Shown: positions 34,652 through 44,058, numbered from the stretch's first letter. The stretch is DNA of 64,000 nucleotides from CAWJPY01 sp963844865 (GCA_963844865.1 CAWJPY010000013.1:62001-126000); one strand, 5' to 3'. Program-made: numbers and translations. The notes: generated from the sequence alone by a model not told the origin.

Positions 34652-35298
34652 GCCCTTCCACAGGAGCCGCAGTGGTCTGCGGCGGCGATCGGTGACCAGC
34701 GACCGAAGCAACGAACAGCGCCGGCCCCTCCTCGATGACGTTCACGAGGAGGCGGCTGCCGACCTCGATGGCCGACCTCACCGGCGCCGGGTTGTCCGCC
34801 GCCATCGACCGCGGCAGTGGACCGGGGTGGCGGCAACGACGGCGACGGCAGACCGCGACCGGGCAGCGACGGCGACGGCGATCAGCGCACAGCAGACAGC
34901 GAACAGCGGGCAGCAGACAGCGGTCGCGGTGATGCGGAGCCGTTGAGCGGCGGTCGGCCCCCCCACCCACCTGTCATTCTGAGCGAGCGGAGGTCTGCCG
35001 GAGCGAGTCGAAGAATCCCCCGAGAGAACGAGGGTCGTGCCCGGGAGGCGTCCCACGGGCCTTCGGGGGATGGTGCGACTCGTCCCTCGCGGAGGATGTC
35101 TCGCTCCTCGTTCACCATGACAGAGCGAGGGTGTGTCGTTGGGAGAAGCCGGTGGCCGGTACGTGTCCGGGGTGCGGAGCACCGGGCTCCGAGTCCGGCT
35201 TGCCCGTGCAGAGGGCCGGCCACCGGCCATGTTTCCCACCGGACGCTGCCAACGGACCTGGCGCTGAATGCTCCGATGCTGTGCGGAGGTGCGGGGGT
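34652..35298 (-). repeat. 650-bp gap made of three repeat families
   Basis: No gene is supported. 34670-34935 is a degenerate CAGCGACC/GGCAGCG tract. 34950-35142 is an inverted copy of the roughly 190-bp element at 11330-11525 (for example CATTCTGAGCGAGCGGAG, ACGGGCCTTCGGGGGATGGT, GTTCACCATGACAGAG). 35147-35230 is a hairpin element: AGCCGGTGGCCGGTACGTGT, GGGGTGCGGAGCAC, and a matching right arm GGCCGGCCACCGGCC. Its left half matches the inverted form of the hairpin at 62288-62386. Confidence 0.75.
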
Positions 35299-36087
35299 TC
35301 AGGAGCGCGGCTGGCAGCGCGGACAGTAGTAGCCGGCGCGCCCCGATACGGTGATGCGCTCCACGCTGCCACCGCAGCCCCGCGGGCAGTCCGCGCCCTC
35401 CTCCCGACGCACCAGCAGGTAGCCATCAGGCAGCTCCTCGGGGTCGACGCCGTGCTCCACGCCCTCCCGTAGCACCCGGCGCATGGTCGCGAAGAGCCTC
35501 TTCACATCGTCGTCGCCCAGATCGGGGATCTCCGTCTCCGGGTGGAGGCGGGCCTGGAACAGGATCTCATCGGTCCACACGTTGCCCAGACCGGCGAGCA
35601 CGTCCTGGTTCATGAGGGTGGGCTTGACCATGCCACGGCGACCCTCGAAGAGCTCCCGGAACTCGCCCAGGTCCAGGTCCAGGGCGTCCGGGCCCAGGCC
35701 GAGCTCCAAGATGACCGCTTGCGGGTCGTGGACCACGTCCAGCCTCCCGAGCAGCCGCGTGTTGACGTAGGCCAGGTGCCAACCGTCCGTGAAGTCAAGC
35801 CTGAGCTGCACGTGGGCGGGCTCCCGCTCCTGCTTCTGGAAGGCCTTGAGGTGCCCGGTCATGCCGAAGTGCAGCTCCAGCCAGCGGCCGTTGCTGATGG
35901 CCGCGAACAGGTGCTTGCCGTGGCGGCGGGTGCCGGTGAGGCGCTCTCCCTCCAGGTTGCGGCGCAGGGTGGACGGGGCGCAACGGAGGACGCGGCTCTG
36001 CCGGACCATGGCGTGGGCGATCTCGCGATGCAGGGAGGTGGCGTCCAGGTAGCGCTTGAAGACCTCCACGTCGGGCAGCTCGGGCAT
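35299..36087 (-). CDS. Fpg/Nei family DNA glycosylase
   Basis: A 262-residue base-excision repair enzyme that removes oxidised bases and cuts the abasic site. It starts MPELPDVE with the catalytic proline (P2 after Met removal) and glutamate E3. The beta-elimination lysine is K58 (RRHGKHL), the DNA-binding loop is GLGNVWTDEILFQA, and the zinc finger is C234, C238, C255 and C258, ending GRAGYYCPRCQ with the phosphate-binding arginine. Spacing in the first zinc pair is C-x3-C rather than C-x2-C. It differs clearly from the MutM copy at 60.7 kb (MPELPEVE, C-x2-C), so it may prefer other lesions (Nei-like oxidised pyrimidines; inference). Confidence 0.9.
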   Translation of the reverse strand: MPELPDVEVFKRYLDATSLHREIAHAMVRQSRVLRCAPSTLRRNLEGERLTGTRRHGKHLFAAISNGRWLELHFGMTGHLKAFQKQEREPAHVQLRLDFTDGWHLAYVNTRLLGRLDVVHDPQAVILELGLGPDALDLDLGEFRELFEGRRGMVKPTLMNQDVLAGLGNVWTDEILFQARLHPETEIPDLGDDDVKRLFATMRRVLREGVEHGVDPEELPDGYLLVRREEGADCPRGCGGSVERITVSGRAGYYCPRCQPRS

Positions 36088-36225
36088 GGCATGGACTCAC
36101 GTTCTCGGACCGGCCCGTGGGCATGGGCTGGCCGCGGCCTCTACCACCGCACGGCCGCCGGTGAGGCGCCACCGGTCCGAGCCCCATGAGGGAGCCGGGA
36201 AGCGCTCCATCACCCGGGCTGCCCG

Positions 36226-37197
36226 TCAGCGAGCGACGGCCGGGAGGAGGCGCTCCTCGAGGATGGCGAGCAGGTCACGGTCCCAGTCCGCGCCCTTGCT
36301 CGTCAGCGTCGAGGTCACCACGACGACCACGTGCTCGGCCGGAGCCACGTACAGGTATTGGCCTCCGTAGCCGACAGCCATGAAGGCGCCGTTCGGCCGG
36401 ACCCACCACAGGTAGCCGTAGGCGCCGTAGCGATCCGGCCAGCCCTCGCTGTGGACGGCGGTGGACAGGGCGATCCAGGGCGCGGGTACCAGCTGTCGCG
36501 TTCCGAGCCGGCCATCGTGGAGGTAGAGGCGGCCGAAGGCCAACAGGTCGCGGGGTCTCAGAGAGAGGTTGTTGCCGCCGAAGAAGATTCCCTCGGGATC
36601 CTTTTGCCAGGCCGCGATCCGGATTCCCAGCGGATCCAGCAGTCGGTCGGCGGCGTAGGCTCGGGTGGAGAGACCGCTCGCCCTGGTGAGCGCAGCCGAC
36701 AGGAGGTGGGTGTTGCCGGTGGAGTACAGGAAGCGCGTACCGGGTGGCGCGACGAGCGGCCGGCTCAGCGCCGCGGCCACCCAGCTCGGGCTGCTCACCC
36801 AGGCCCCGTAGGCAGCCCCGCTGGTGGGCTCGAGCCCGGCTGTCATGGTGAGGAGCTGACCGAGGGTGATGCGCCCCTTGGCCGGTGATGCGGCCCAGTC
36901 GTGCGCGTCGGGGAGGAGCTCGGACAGGGGCTCGTCGAGGCCCGAGAACAGGCCCTCGTCGAGAGCGATGCCGACCAGGGCCGAGAGCAGGGACTTGGAC
37001 AGGGATTTCATGTTGTGGGGCGCGTTGTCGCCGCGCACCGCGAGGATGTCCCCGTACTGCTCCACGGCCACAGTCTCCACGCCCGACATGGCCGCCAGGG
37101 CGTCGACCGCCCGTGCGACCTCCGTGGGTCCGGCAGAGGCCACCGAGCCGGCGAGCAGCGCCCACCCCACCACTGCGAACCTTCGTGAGAGAGCCAT
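36226..37197 (-). CDS. Serine hydrolase, beta-lactamase / penicillin-binding-protein fold
   Basis: A 323-residue exported enzyme (signal peptide MALSRRFAVVGWALLAGSVASA). Class C-like catalytic motifs: SLSK (S65, K68) in NMKSLSKSLLSALVG, and Y158 in YSTGN, followed by SALTRASG. A third block, YGAYGYLWWVRPNG, and the C-terminal GYGGQYLYVAP are typical of the beta-lactamase (PF00144) family of esterases and D-aminopeptidases. Role could be esterase, cell-wall peptide or drug hydrolysis; no resistance claim is possible. A TACAAT box (37208-37203, minus strand) ends 5 nt before the ATG with no ribosome-binding site, so the mRNA may be leaderless. Confidence 0.85.
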   Translation of the reverse strand: MALSRRFAVVGWALLAGSVASAGPTEVARAVDALAAMSGVETVAVEQYGDILAVRGDNAPHNMKSLSKSLLSALVGIALDEGLFSGLDEPLSELLPDAHDWAASPAKGRITLGQLLTMTAGLEPTSGAAYGAWVSSPSWVAAALSRPLVAPPGTRFLYSTGNTHLLSAALTRASGLSTRAYAADRLLDPLGIRIAAWQKDPEGIFFGGNNLSLRPRDLLAFGRLYLHDGRLGTRQLVPAPWIALSTAVHSEGWPDRYGAYGYLWWVRPNGAFMAVGYGGQYLYVAPAEHVVVVVTSTLTSKGADWDRDLLAILEERLLPAVAR

Positions 37198-37202
37198 GCC
37201 CG

Positions 37203-37208
37203 ATTGTA
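37203..37208 (-). promoter_or_regulatory. -10 box for a leaderless transcript
   Basis: TACAAT on the minus strand, 5 nt upstream of the beta-lactamase-fold start codon. Confidence 0.45.
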
Positions 37209-37510
37209 GGGCGATCCTCCCCGCGACCGCGTCCGAGAGCAGCGACCGCGACCGCGATCCGCGGCAGCGGCGGCGACAGCGGCAGCAGTCGGCGGTCCCG
37301 CGCATCCGAACGAGCGGGACACGGGCACCGAGAGAACGGCGCGTCCCTCGGGCGTGCCACTGGTGACCCGGCTCCGCTTGCAGCTTCGCCGTGGTCAGGC
37401 GGTGGCAACCTCGGGGAAGGCGCGGGGAGGAGCTTCGCGTCGCGAGAGGGGTGTCGCTTCGGATCAAGCCAGAGCGGGTGCCAGGCACCCTGTCTGGTGC
37501 TCCCGAAGTG
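37209..37510 (-). repeat. Composite repeat, inverted copy
   Basis: Read on the minus strand the segment matches 56.96-57.1 kb: ACCGCCTGACCACGGCGAAGC, TGCAAGCGGAGCCGGGTCACC and AGTGGCACGCCCGAGGGACG, preceded by CGAGGTTGCCACC. A GGTGCCAGGCACC palindrome lies at 37477-37489. The part nearest the hydrolase gene (37210-37300) is a GCGACCGCGATCCGCGGCAG tract. No gene is seen. Confidence 0.75.
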
Positions 37511-37540
37511 AAAGAAAAGACCCGGGCGGATGCCCGGGTC
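37511..37540 (-). terminator. Rho-independent terminator of groESL
   Basis: On the minus strand: GACCCGGGC, loop ATCC, GCCCGGGTC, then TTTTCTTT. It lies 25 bp after the groEL stop. Confidence 0.9.
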
Positions 37541-37565
37541 GTGGATGTCGGAATCGTGAACGGGA

Positions 37566-39221
<1,656 letters not shown>

Positions 39222-39230
39222 GATGCCTCC

Positions 39231-39521
39231 CTACGCCTTGAGGACGGCGAGGATCTCGTCCTCACGCACGATGGTGTGCTCGATGTCGTTGATCTTGATC
39301 TCGGTGCCGGAGTACTTGCCGATGAGGACGCGATTGCCCTTCTTCACCGACATCGGGAGCCGCTTGCCGTTCTCGTCCAGCTTGCCGTCGCCCACCGCTA
39401 CCACCTCGGCCTCCTGGGGCTTCTCCTTCGCGGTGTCCGGGATGATGATCCCGCCGCGGACCTCTTCCTTGGCATCGATGCGCTTCAGGAGGACCCGGTC
39501 GTACAGAGGTTTGATTTCCAT
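39231..39521 (-). CDS. groS: Co-chaperonin GroES (10 kDa)
   Basis: A 96-residue lid protein of the GroEL chamber: KPLYDRVLLKRIDAKEEVRGGIIIPDTAKEKP contains the mobile loop, and the C terminus NDIEHTIVREDEILAVL is typical. Full length. The ATG has GGGGGAG 6 nt upstream; the longer open frame covers only the untranslated leader. First gene of the groES-groEL operon. Confidence 0.98.
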   Translation of the reverse strand: MEIKPLYDRVLLKRIDAKEEVRGGIIIPDTAKEKPQEAEVVAVGDGKLDENGKRLPMSVKKGNRVLIGKYSGTEIKINDIEHTIVREDEILAVLKA

Positions 39522-39553
39522 CGTGTTCTCCCCCTTCGTCTTAGGGTCTGTTG

Positions 39554-39580
39554 TTGGCAGTCGCGGGCCGCGACTGCCAG
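39554..39580. promoter_or_regulatory. CIRCE-like palindrome (putative HrcA operator) in groES leader
   Basis: TTGGCAGTC, 9-bp spacer, GACTGCCAG. The spacing equals that of CIRCE (TTAGCACTC-N9-GAGTGCTAA); 13 of 18 arm positions agree. The full core is a perfect 12-bp inverted repeat round one central base. It begins about where transcription should start (TATATT box at 39591-39586), so either repressor binding or a 5' mRNA hairpin could regulate groESL. Confidence 0.6.
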
Positions 39581-39585
39581 GAAGC

Positions 39586-39614
39586 AATATAGGGGATGGC
39601 GGTGGGTTCGTCAA
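39586..39614 (-). promoter_or_regulatory. groESL promoter
   Basis: Minus strand: TTGACG (39614-39609), 17-bp spacer, TATATT (39591-39586). Near-consensus for the housekeeping sigma factor; it lies directly upstream of the CIRCE-like palindrome. Confidence 0.8.
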
Positions 39615-39798
39615 CTCTTTTCTCACTATATTGTGCTCAAGAACGGATGATATGCGACGGGGAAACCTGACACAATAATACTAAGATCGCATGGTCGAGC
39701 CGGAACCGTGGCAAGATGGGCAGGGGGCGGAGCGGGAGAGGCGGGGCTGCCCGACAACAGGCACCGGAGCGAGCCGGAGCCGGGAAGAGGACCATAGG

Positions 39799-40287
39799 AT
39801 GTGGCGGAGAGTGCTGCAAGTCTTGGTGATGGTGCTGGCGCTCGCGGCGGGCTTCTGGTTCGGCGGAGCGCTGACGCGGAGCCTGTCGGTGACGGCCGTG
39901 GCGGCGGTGGCCGCATGCGTGGTCCTTGGTGATCTGGTGGGGGGCTCTGAGCGCTGGCAGGGAAGGGTGGCGTCTGCGGTGCTCGCAGCGGTGTTCTTCT
40001 GCTGCGGGTGGTACCTGGCGGGGCGGGAGATCGACGCCGCGTACGCGGAGTGCGCCGAGCGGGGGGAGGAGGTCCGCCAGGCGTTGAGCCTGTACGAGGA
40101 CATGCACGGGACGTACCCCGCGTCCCTGTCCGAGCTCCGCGGCGTCGAGATCCCCGGTCAGCGGCTCCTGCGTCCGGGGTTGCTGGAGTACGAGCGCACG
40201 AAGGGCGGGTATGAGCTGTCCTTCAGAGACACGGTGGTCCGCAGCACCGCAACCGCGACCCGCCCTTTCTTCAGCCGCGGGGAGTGA
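39799..40287 (+). CDS. Membrane protein with pilin-like C-terminal segment
   Basis: A 162-residue protein with two or three transmembrane helices (VLQVLVMVLALAAGFWFGGAL, VTAVAAVAACVVLGDLVG, VASAVLAAVFFCCGWYLAG). The soluble part EEVRQALSLYEDMHGTYPASLSEL resembles the helix and turn of type II secretion pseudopilins and related minor pilins (ALxxYxxxxGxYPxSLxeL). No prepilin cleavage site is visible, so it is not an ordinary pilin. The ATG is preceded by GAAGAGG about 8 nt upstream; an alternative ATG at 39691 follows an AATACT box by 8 nt and would give 36 extra residues of charged sequence. Divergent from groES. Function unknown. Confidence 0.6.
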   Translation: MWRRVLQVLVMVLALAAGFWFGGALTRSLSVTAVAAVAACVVLGDLVGGSERWQGRVASAVLAAVFFCCGWYLAGREIDAAYAECAERGEEVRQALSLYEDMHGTYPASLSELRGVEIPGQRLLRPGLLEYERTKGGYELSFRDTVVRSTATATRPFFSRGE

Positions 40288-40309
40288 GGCGCCCGAGGCC
40301 GCGCGCCTC
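40286..40309. terminator. Hairpin between convergent genes (possible terminator)
   Basis: GAGGCGC and GCGCCTC arms flank the 22-bp gap between the membrane protein and the malic enzyme stop codons. There is no T run, so termination is uncertain. Confidence 0.3.
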
Positions 40310-41659
40310 TCACAGCTCCAGGTGGGAGGTGTGCTTGACGTCGCCGGTCTTCAGGGCGGCGGCCTCCACTGCGGAAGCCACCGCGTCATGCATCGCGCGG
40401 TTCAGGATGCCGGGGATGAGCTCGCCGGTCGGGGCATGGGCGGCGATGGCTTTGGCGGCGGCGATCTTCATGGCGTCGTTGATCCGCGTGGCGTGGGCGT
40501 GGAGCGCGCCGCGGAAGAGGCCGGGGAACGCGAGGGCGTTGTTGACCCCCTTGCCGTCGGCGGCGTAGGCGGCGCCTGCCGCGAGGGCGTCGTCGGGCTC
40601 GATCTCGGGATCCGGGTTGGACAGGGCGAGAATGATCTGCTTCGGGCGGACCATGCGGGCCTTGATCAATCCGGGGACGCCCGTGGTGGCGATGACGACG
40701 TCGGCACTGGCCATCACCCCTTCGAGGTCCGTGGGGTGTCCGCCGGCGGAAGAGAAACGGGTCACCATCTCGGGGTTGATGTCGACGCCATAGGTCTGGC
40801 TGACGCCGTAGGCGCGGAGCAGCTTGTGGATCCCGCTGCCGGCGGCGCCGAGGCCGATGATGCCCACGGAGGTGCGGCGCAGGTTGATGTAGGTCTGAGC
40901 GGCGATGTTGAGGAGAGCGGCGAGCACCACCACCGCGGTGCCGTGCTGGTCGTCGTGCAGCACCGGGATGGTGAGCTCGGCGTCGAGGCGGTCCTCGATC
41001 TCGAAGCACTCCGGGGCGCGGATGTCCTCCAGCTTGATGGCCCCGAAGGTCGGCGCGATGGCGCGCACCGTGCTGATGATCACCTCGGGGTCCTTGGAGT
41101 CGATGAGGATCGGCACACCGCTGACGCCGCCGAGGATGTCGAAGAGCAGCGCCTTGCCCTCCATGACCGGCATGCCGGCCTGGGGCCCGATGTCCCCCAG
41201 GCCCAGCACCGCCGTCCCGTTGGTGACGATGGCGACGGTGTTCTGGATCCCCGTGTACTGTCGCGCGAGCTCAGGGTCATCCGCGATCTGCAGGCACATG
41301 GAGGCCACCCCGGGGGTGTAGACGATGGCGAGGTCGTCCAGGCTCTCGACCTTCACCCGCGCCTTGGTGGCGATCTTCCCGCCCCGGTGGACCTCCCTGA
41401 CCACGTCGGTGACGCCGATGAGCGTCACGCCGTCCATGGTCCGGACGTCGTCGCAGATGCGGTCGAAGGTCTCCTCGTCGGCGGCGATGACGTCCACGTC
41501 GCGGACCTTCGAGGTGCGCCCGATGCTGACCGTCGTGATCTCGCCGAAGCGGGCCCCGAACTCGCCCACGCGGGTGGCGAAGGCGCCGAGGTGGCCGGGA
41601 ATGTCCAGGATCTGCACTCGCATGCGCTTGATGCACCGGCGTCCGATCTCGTACTTCAT
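40310..41659 (-). CDS. NAD(P)-dependent malic enzyme with N-terminal ACT domain
   Basis: A 449-residue enzyme decarboxylating malate to pyruvate. Residues about 10-85 form an ACT-type regulatory domain (MRVQILDIPGHLGAFATRVGEFGARFGEITTVSIG). The catalytic part has VYTPGVASMCLQIADDP, NTVAIVTNGTAVLGLGDIGPQAGMPVMEGK, SVGIIGLGAAGSGIHKLL (NAD-binding), LSNPDPEIEPDDALAAGA and the metal-site segment IKLEDIRAPECFEIED. This is the short bacterial MaeB/SfcA type of about 390-450 residues without the phosphotransacetylase domain. The ACT domain may bind an amino acid and regulate the enzyme (inference). It ends 22 bp from the convergent membrane-protein gene. Confidence 0.93.
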   Translation of the reverse strand: MKYEIGRRCIKRMRVQILDIPGHLGAFATRVGEFGARFGEITTVSIGRTSKVRDVDVIAADEETFDRICDDVRTMDGVTLIGVTDVVREVHRGGKIATKARVKVESLDDLAIVYTPGVASMCLQIADDPELARQYTGIQNTVAIVTNGTAVLGLGDIGPQAGMPVMEGKALLFDILGGVSGVPILIDSKDPEVIISTVRAIAPTFGAIKLEDIRAPECFEIEDRLDAELTIPVLHDDQHGTAVVVLAALLNIAAQTYINLRRTSVGIIGLGAAGSGIHKLLRAYGVSQTYGVDINPEMVTRFSSAGGHPTDLEGVMASADVVIATTGVPGLIKARMVRPKQIILALSNPDPEIEPDDALAAGAAYAADGKGVNNALAFPGLFRGALHAHATRINDAMKIAAAKAIAAHAPTGELIPGILNRAMHDAVASAVEAAALKTGDVKHTSHLEL

Positions 41660-41793
41660 GGCTGGCCTCCTCCGCGATCGGGGGACACATCATAGCGCGC
41701 CGCGGACCGGTCTGCTCGATGTTCGGCGCGGCGCTCGACGGGGTGGCCGAGACCGGAGACAATGTCGGCACTCCTGACGTGGTGGAGGCGGAT

Positions 41794-42153
41794 GTGGTCT
41801 GGAACACCCTGGCGATGGTGGGGATCGGAGTGGTGGTCGGTGTGGGCGCGGCGTTCTCCGGATTGGGGGGCGGCTTCCTGATCGTACCCCTGCTGCTCTT
41901 CCTGGGCCTGTCGGCGCAGCGCGCCGTGGGGACGTCTTTTCTCGCCATCCTGGTGATCTCGGTGTCGGCCCTCGTCGCCCACAACCGGCTCGCCAACGTC
42001 GATGTGCGGCTGGGTCTCCTGCTGGGGGCGGGGGGCGTGATGGGCGCCCAGGTCGGGGCGCGCCTCGTGGAGCACGTCTCCACCCTCCAGTTCCGTCGGA
42101 TCTTCGCGTTCGTCCTGCTCGGCCTGGCCGGCTACCTCTTCTTCCGGCGCTGA
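41794..42153 (+). CDS. Half-size TauE/SafE (sulfite exporter-like) membrane protein
   Basis: A 119-residue protein with four hydrophobic helices: LAMVGIGVVVGVGAAFSGLGGGFLIVPLLLFLG is the first TauE/SafE repeat, followed by AVGTSFLAILVISVSALVAH, VDVRLGLLLGAGGVMGAQVGARL and FAFVLLGLAGYLFFRR. Full TauE/SafE proteins (about 250 residues) have two such halves; here only one exists and no second half is found in either flank. It may act as a dimer or be a remnant. The GTG start has GGAGG 5 nt upstream; an ATG 25 codons earlier lacks one. Substrate (sulfite or organosulfonate export) is only a family-level guess. Confidence 0.7.
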   Translation: MVWNTLAMVGIGVVVGVGAAFSGLGGGFLIVPLLLFLGLSAQRAVGTSFLAILVISVSALVAHNRLANVDVRLGLLLGAGGVMGAQVGARLVEHVSTLQFRRIFAFVLLGLAGYLFFRR

Positions 42154-42462
42154 ACACCGGTGCGCCCCCGGGTGGGCTCGACGAGCGTATGGAGTGCCAC
42201 GCACCCCGTGGAAGTGCGCTGCGACGTCAAAGCCGGTGCCAGGCACCCCGTCTTGCTTTGATAGTACGCAGATCGCTTCATCCGACAGGGTGCCTGGCAC
42301 CGTCTCTGACGAATCCGACGCCAGAGGGTGCCCGGCACCGTCTCCGGCCTCCCGAACGCAAGGAAGGAACTGGTGTTGGACTTACAATACAGGCACCCCC
42401 GATCCCGGTTGCTGCGATCGGCCCCGAGGCTCGGTCCGGTCGGGGCCAGGGTGGAGGAAGAC
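42154..42462 (+). repeat. BIME-like element before coaX
   Basis: 42222-42345 is the clearest copy of the element: GGTGCCAGGCACC (42235-42247), a spacer ending ATCGCTTCATCCGACA, GGTGCCTGGCACC (42289-42301), then GGTGCCCGGCACC (42327-42339). A near-identical copy is at 56879-56960, an inverted one at 23004-23125 and a diverged one at 47236-47303. A TACAAT box (42383-42388) 75 bp before coaX is a candidate promoter. Confidence 0.8.
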
Positions 42463-43251
42463 ATGAGCGACCTGCTGCTGGTGCTGGACGTGGGGAACAC
42501 CAATACCGTGGTGGGCCTCTTCGATGGCGCCGACCTGGTCAATCGGTGGCGGCTGACCACCCAGGCGGACCGCACGGCGGACGAGGTCGGCCTGTGGCTG
42601 CGGGAGCTTCTACGTTGGGAGTCGGTCGAGCCTTCCCAGCTGCTGGCGGTCGCTGTGTCGTCGGTGGTGCCGCCCATGGACCCGCGGCTCCGGGAGGGTA
42701 TTGGACGCTATCTCGGACGAGATCCGTTCTTCGTGGAGCCGGGCATCAAGACGGGCATGGCGCTGCGGGTCGAGGCCCCCCAGGAGCTGGGAGCAGACCG
42801 GCTGTGCGACGCGGTCGCCGCGTACAGCGCCTACGGCGGACCGTGCGTGGTCATCGACTTCGGGACCGCGGTCACCTGGGAGGTTGTGTCGGCCCGGGGC
42901 GAGTACCTGGGGGGGGTGATCGCGCCCGGCCCCGGGGTCACCGTGGAGGCCCTCGCCATGCGCACCGCAAAGCTGCCCAAGATCGCCCTCGCGCCGCCGC
43001 CGCGGCTCATCGGCAAGGCCACGGTCGACAGCATGCAGTCGGGCCTCTTCTACGGCTACCTGGGCCTGGTGGAGGGCGTGACCCGGCGCATCCTGTCCGA
43101 GCTCGGCGAGGCGACGGTCGTGGCGACCGGCGGTTTCGCCGAGAGCATCGCCCGTCACACCGACGTGGTGGACGTCGTCGAGGGAGACCTCACCCTGATC
43201 GGACTGCGCCTCCTCTGGGAGAAGAACCGGACGGGGAGCGCGACGGTGTGA
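42463..43251 (+). CDS. coaX: Type III pantothenate kinase
   Basis: A 262-residue enzyme phosphorylating pantothenate, the first step of coenzyme A synthesis. CoaX motifs: LVLDVGNTNTVVGLFDG (phosphate loop), PGIKTGMALRVEAPQELGADRLCDAVAAY, VVIDFGTAVTWEVVS and LTLIGLRLLWEKN. Type III enzymes are insensitive to feedback by CoA. GGAGG lies 5 nt before the ATG. The stop overlaps the next gene by four bases (GTGA), linking CoA and phospholipid synthesis in one transcript. Confidence 0.95.
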   Translation: MSDLLLVLDVGNTNTVVGLFDGADLVNRWRLTTQADRTADEVGLWLRELLRWESVEPSQLLAVAVSSVVPPMDPRLREGIGRYLGRDPFFVEPGIKTGMALRVEAPQELGADRLCDAVAAYSAYGGPCVVIDFGTAVTWEVVSARGEYLGGVIAPGPGVTVEALAMRTAKLPKIALAPPPRLIGKATVDSMQSGLFYGYLGLVEGVTRRILSELGEATVVATGGFAESIARHTDVVDVVEGDLTLIGLRLLWEKNRTGSATV

Positions 43252-43904
43252 CCATGATCGGGACGGAGGGCACGCGCCGGGAGCAGATCCGCAGCAAGGT
43301 CGAGGAGAAGCTGCGCCCGGTGACGTTGCCCAACTTCCTCACCCTCCTCCGCATGGCGATGATTCCGTTCTTCCTCATCGCGGTGGCGCGTCGCGAGTAC
43401 GAGATCGCCCTGTGGACGTTCGGTCTGGCCGGGGCCACCGACCTCGTGGACGGCTGGCTCGCACGGCGCCTCCACATGCAGTCCCTCGTCGGCGCCTACC
43501 TGGATCCCCTCGCGGACAAGCTGCTGCTCATCACGGCGTACGTCGCCCTCGCGATCCCCCAGGGCCAGGCGGTGGTCATCCCGTTGTGGTTGGCGATCCT
43601 GGTCCTCTTCCGGGACTTCCTGATCCTGGTCATGGCCGTGGTCCTGTACCTGGTGGAGGACATCCGGTCGTTTCCTCCCTCCTTCATCGGCAAGGTGACG
43701 ACCTGCGCCCACGTACTCACGGTGGGCGTGGTCCTGTTGGCCAACACCGTGAAGGTCCCGCCGGCCTATCCCCAGGCCTGCTTCTACCTTTCCTTCGTGC
43801 TCGTGATCCTGTCCGGATTCGGCTACATCTACCGCACCAGCCGTTTCATGGAGGCCGCCCGGCTGGAGCGGGGTCACCGGGAGGAGCACGAAGCCGGGGA
43901 TTGA
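43248..43904 (+). CDS. pgsA: CDP-alcohol phosphatidyltransferase (PgsA-like)
   Basis: A 218-residue inner-membrane enzyme making phosphatidylglycerophosphate (or another CDP-alcohol product) from CDP-diacylglycerol. The family signature D-x2-DG-x2-AR-x8-G-x3-D-x3-D is exact in DLVDGWLARRLHMQSLVGAY (D65, D68). About six helices follow, including VIPLWLAILVLFRDFLILVMAVV. It starts LPNFLTLLRMAMIPFFLI, the PgsA N-terminal pattern. The GTG start overlaps the coaX stop and has GGGGAG 7 nt upstream; an ATG two codons later is possible. PgsA versus a cardiolipin-type synthase cannot be separated by eye. Confidence 0.88.
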   Translation: MTMIGTEGTRREQIRSKVEEKLRPVTLPNFLTLLRMAMIPFFLIAVARREYEIALWTFGLAGATDLVDGWLARRLHMQSLVGAYLDPLADKLLLITAYVALAIPQGQAVVIPLWLAILVLFRDFLILVMAVVLYLVEDIRSFPPSFIGKVTTCAHVLTVGVVLLANTVKVPPAYPQACFYLSFVLVILSGFGYIYRTSRFMEAARLERGHREEHEAGD

Positions 43905-44058
43905 GGCCGCTGCCCCGCGGCGCCGGGGCAGCCGCCGGTGGCTGGAGGTCGGCGGGCGGATCCCGAGGCAACCACCGATTCCCGGCCCGACGTCGGGCTC
44001 CCTCCGGGGCGGACCGGTGAGGCCTCGGACGCTGCTTGTTGGCCCTGAGCCGCTGCCG

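Noticed and set aside
35106..35130. IS-like terminal repeat at the end of the 190-bp element
   Set aside because: No transposase frame, no target-site duplication and both copies are short and non-coding.
36107..36180. Hairpin CTCGGACCGG...CCGGTCCGAG between the glycosylase and hydrolase genes
   Set aside because: No T run and no similar copy elsewhere; not called as a terminator or repeat.
36226..37197. Antibiotic-resistance beta-lactamase
   Set aside because: Only the general PF00144 motifs are present; these occur mostly in esterases and peptidases, so no resistance is implied.
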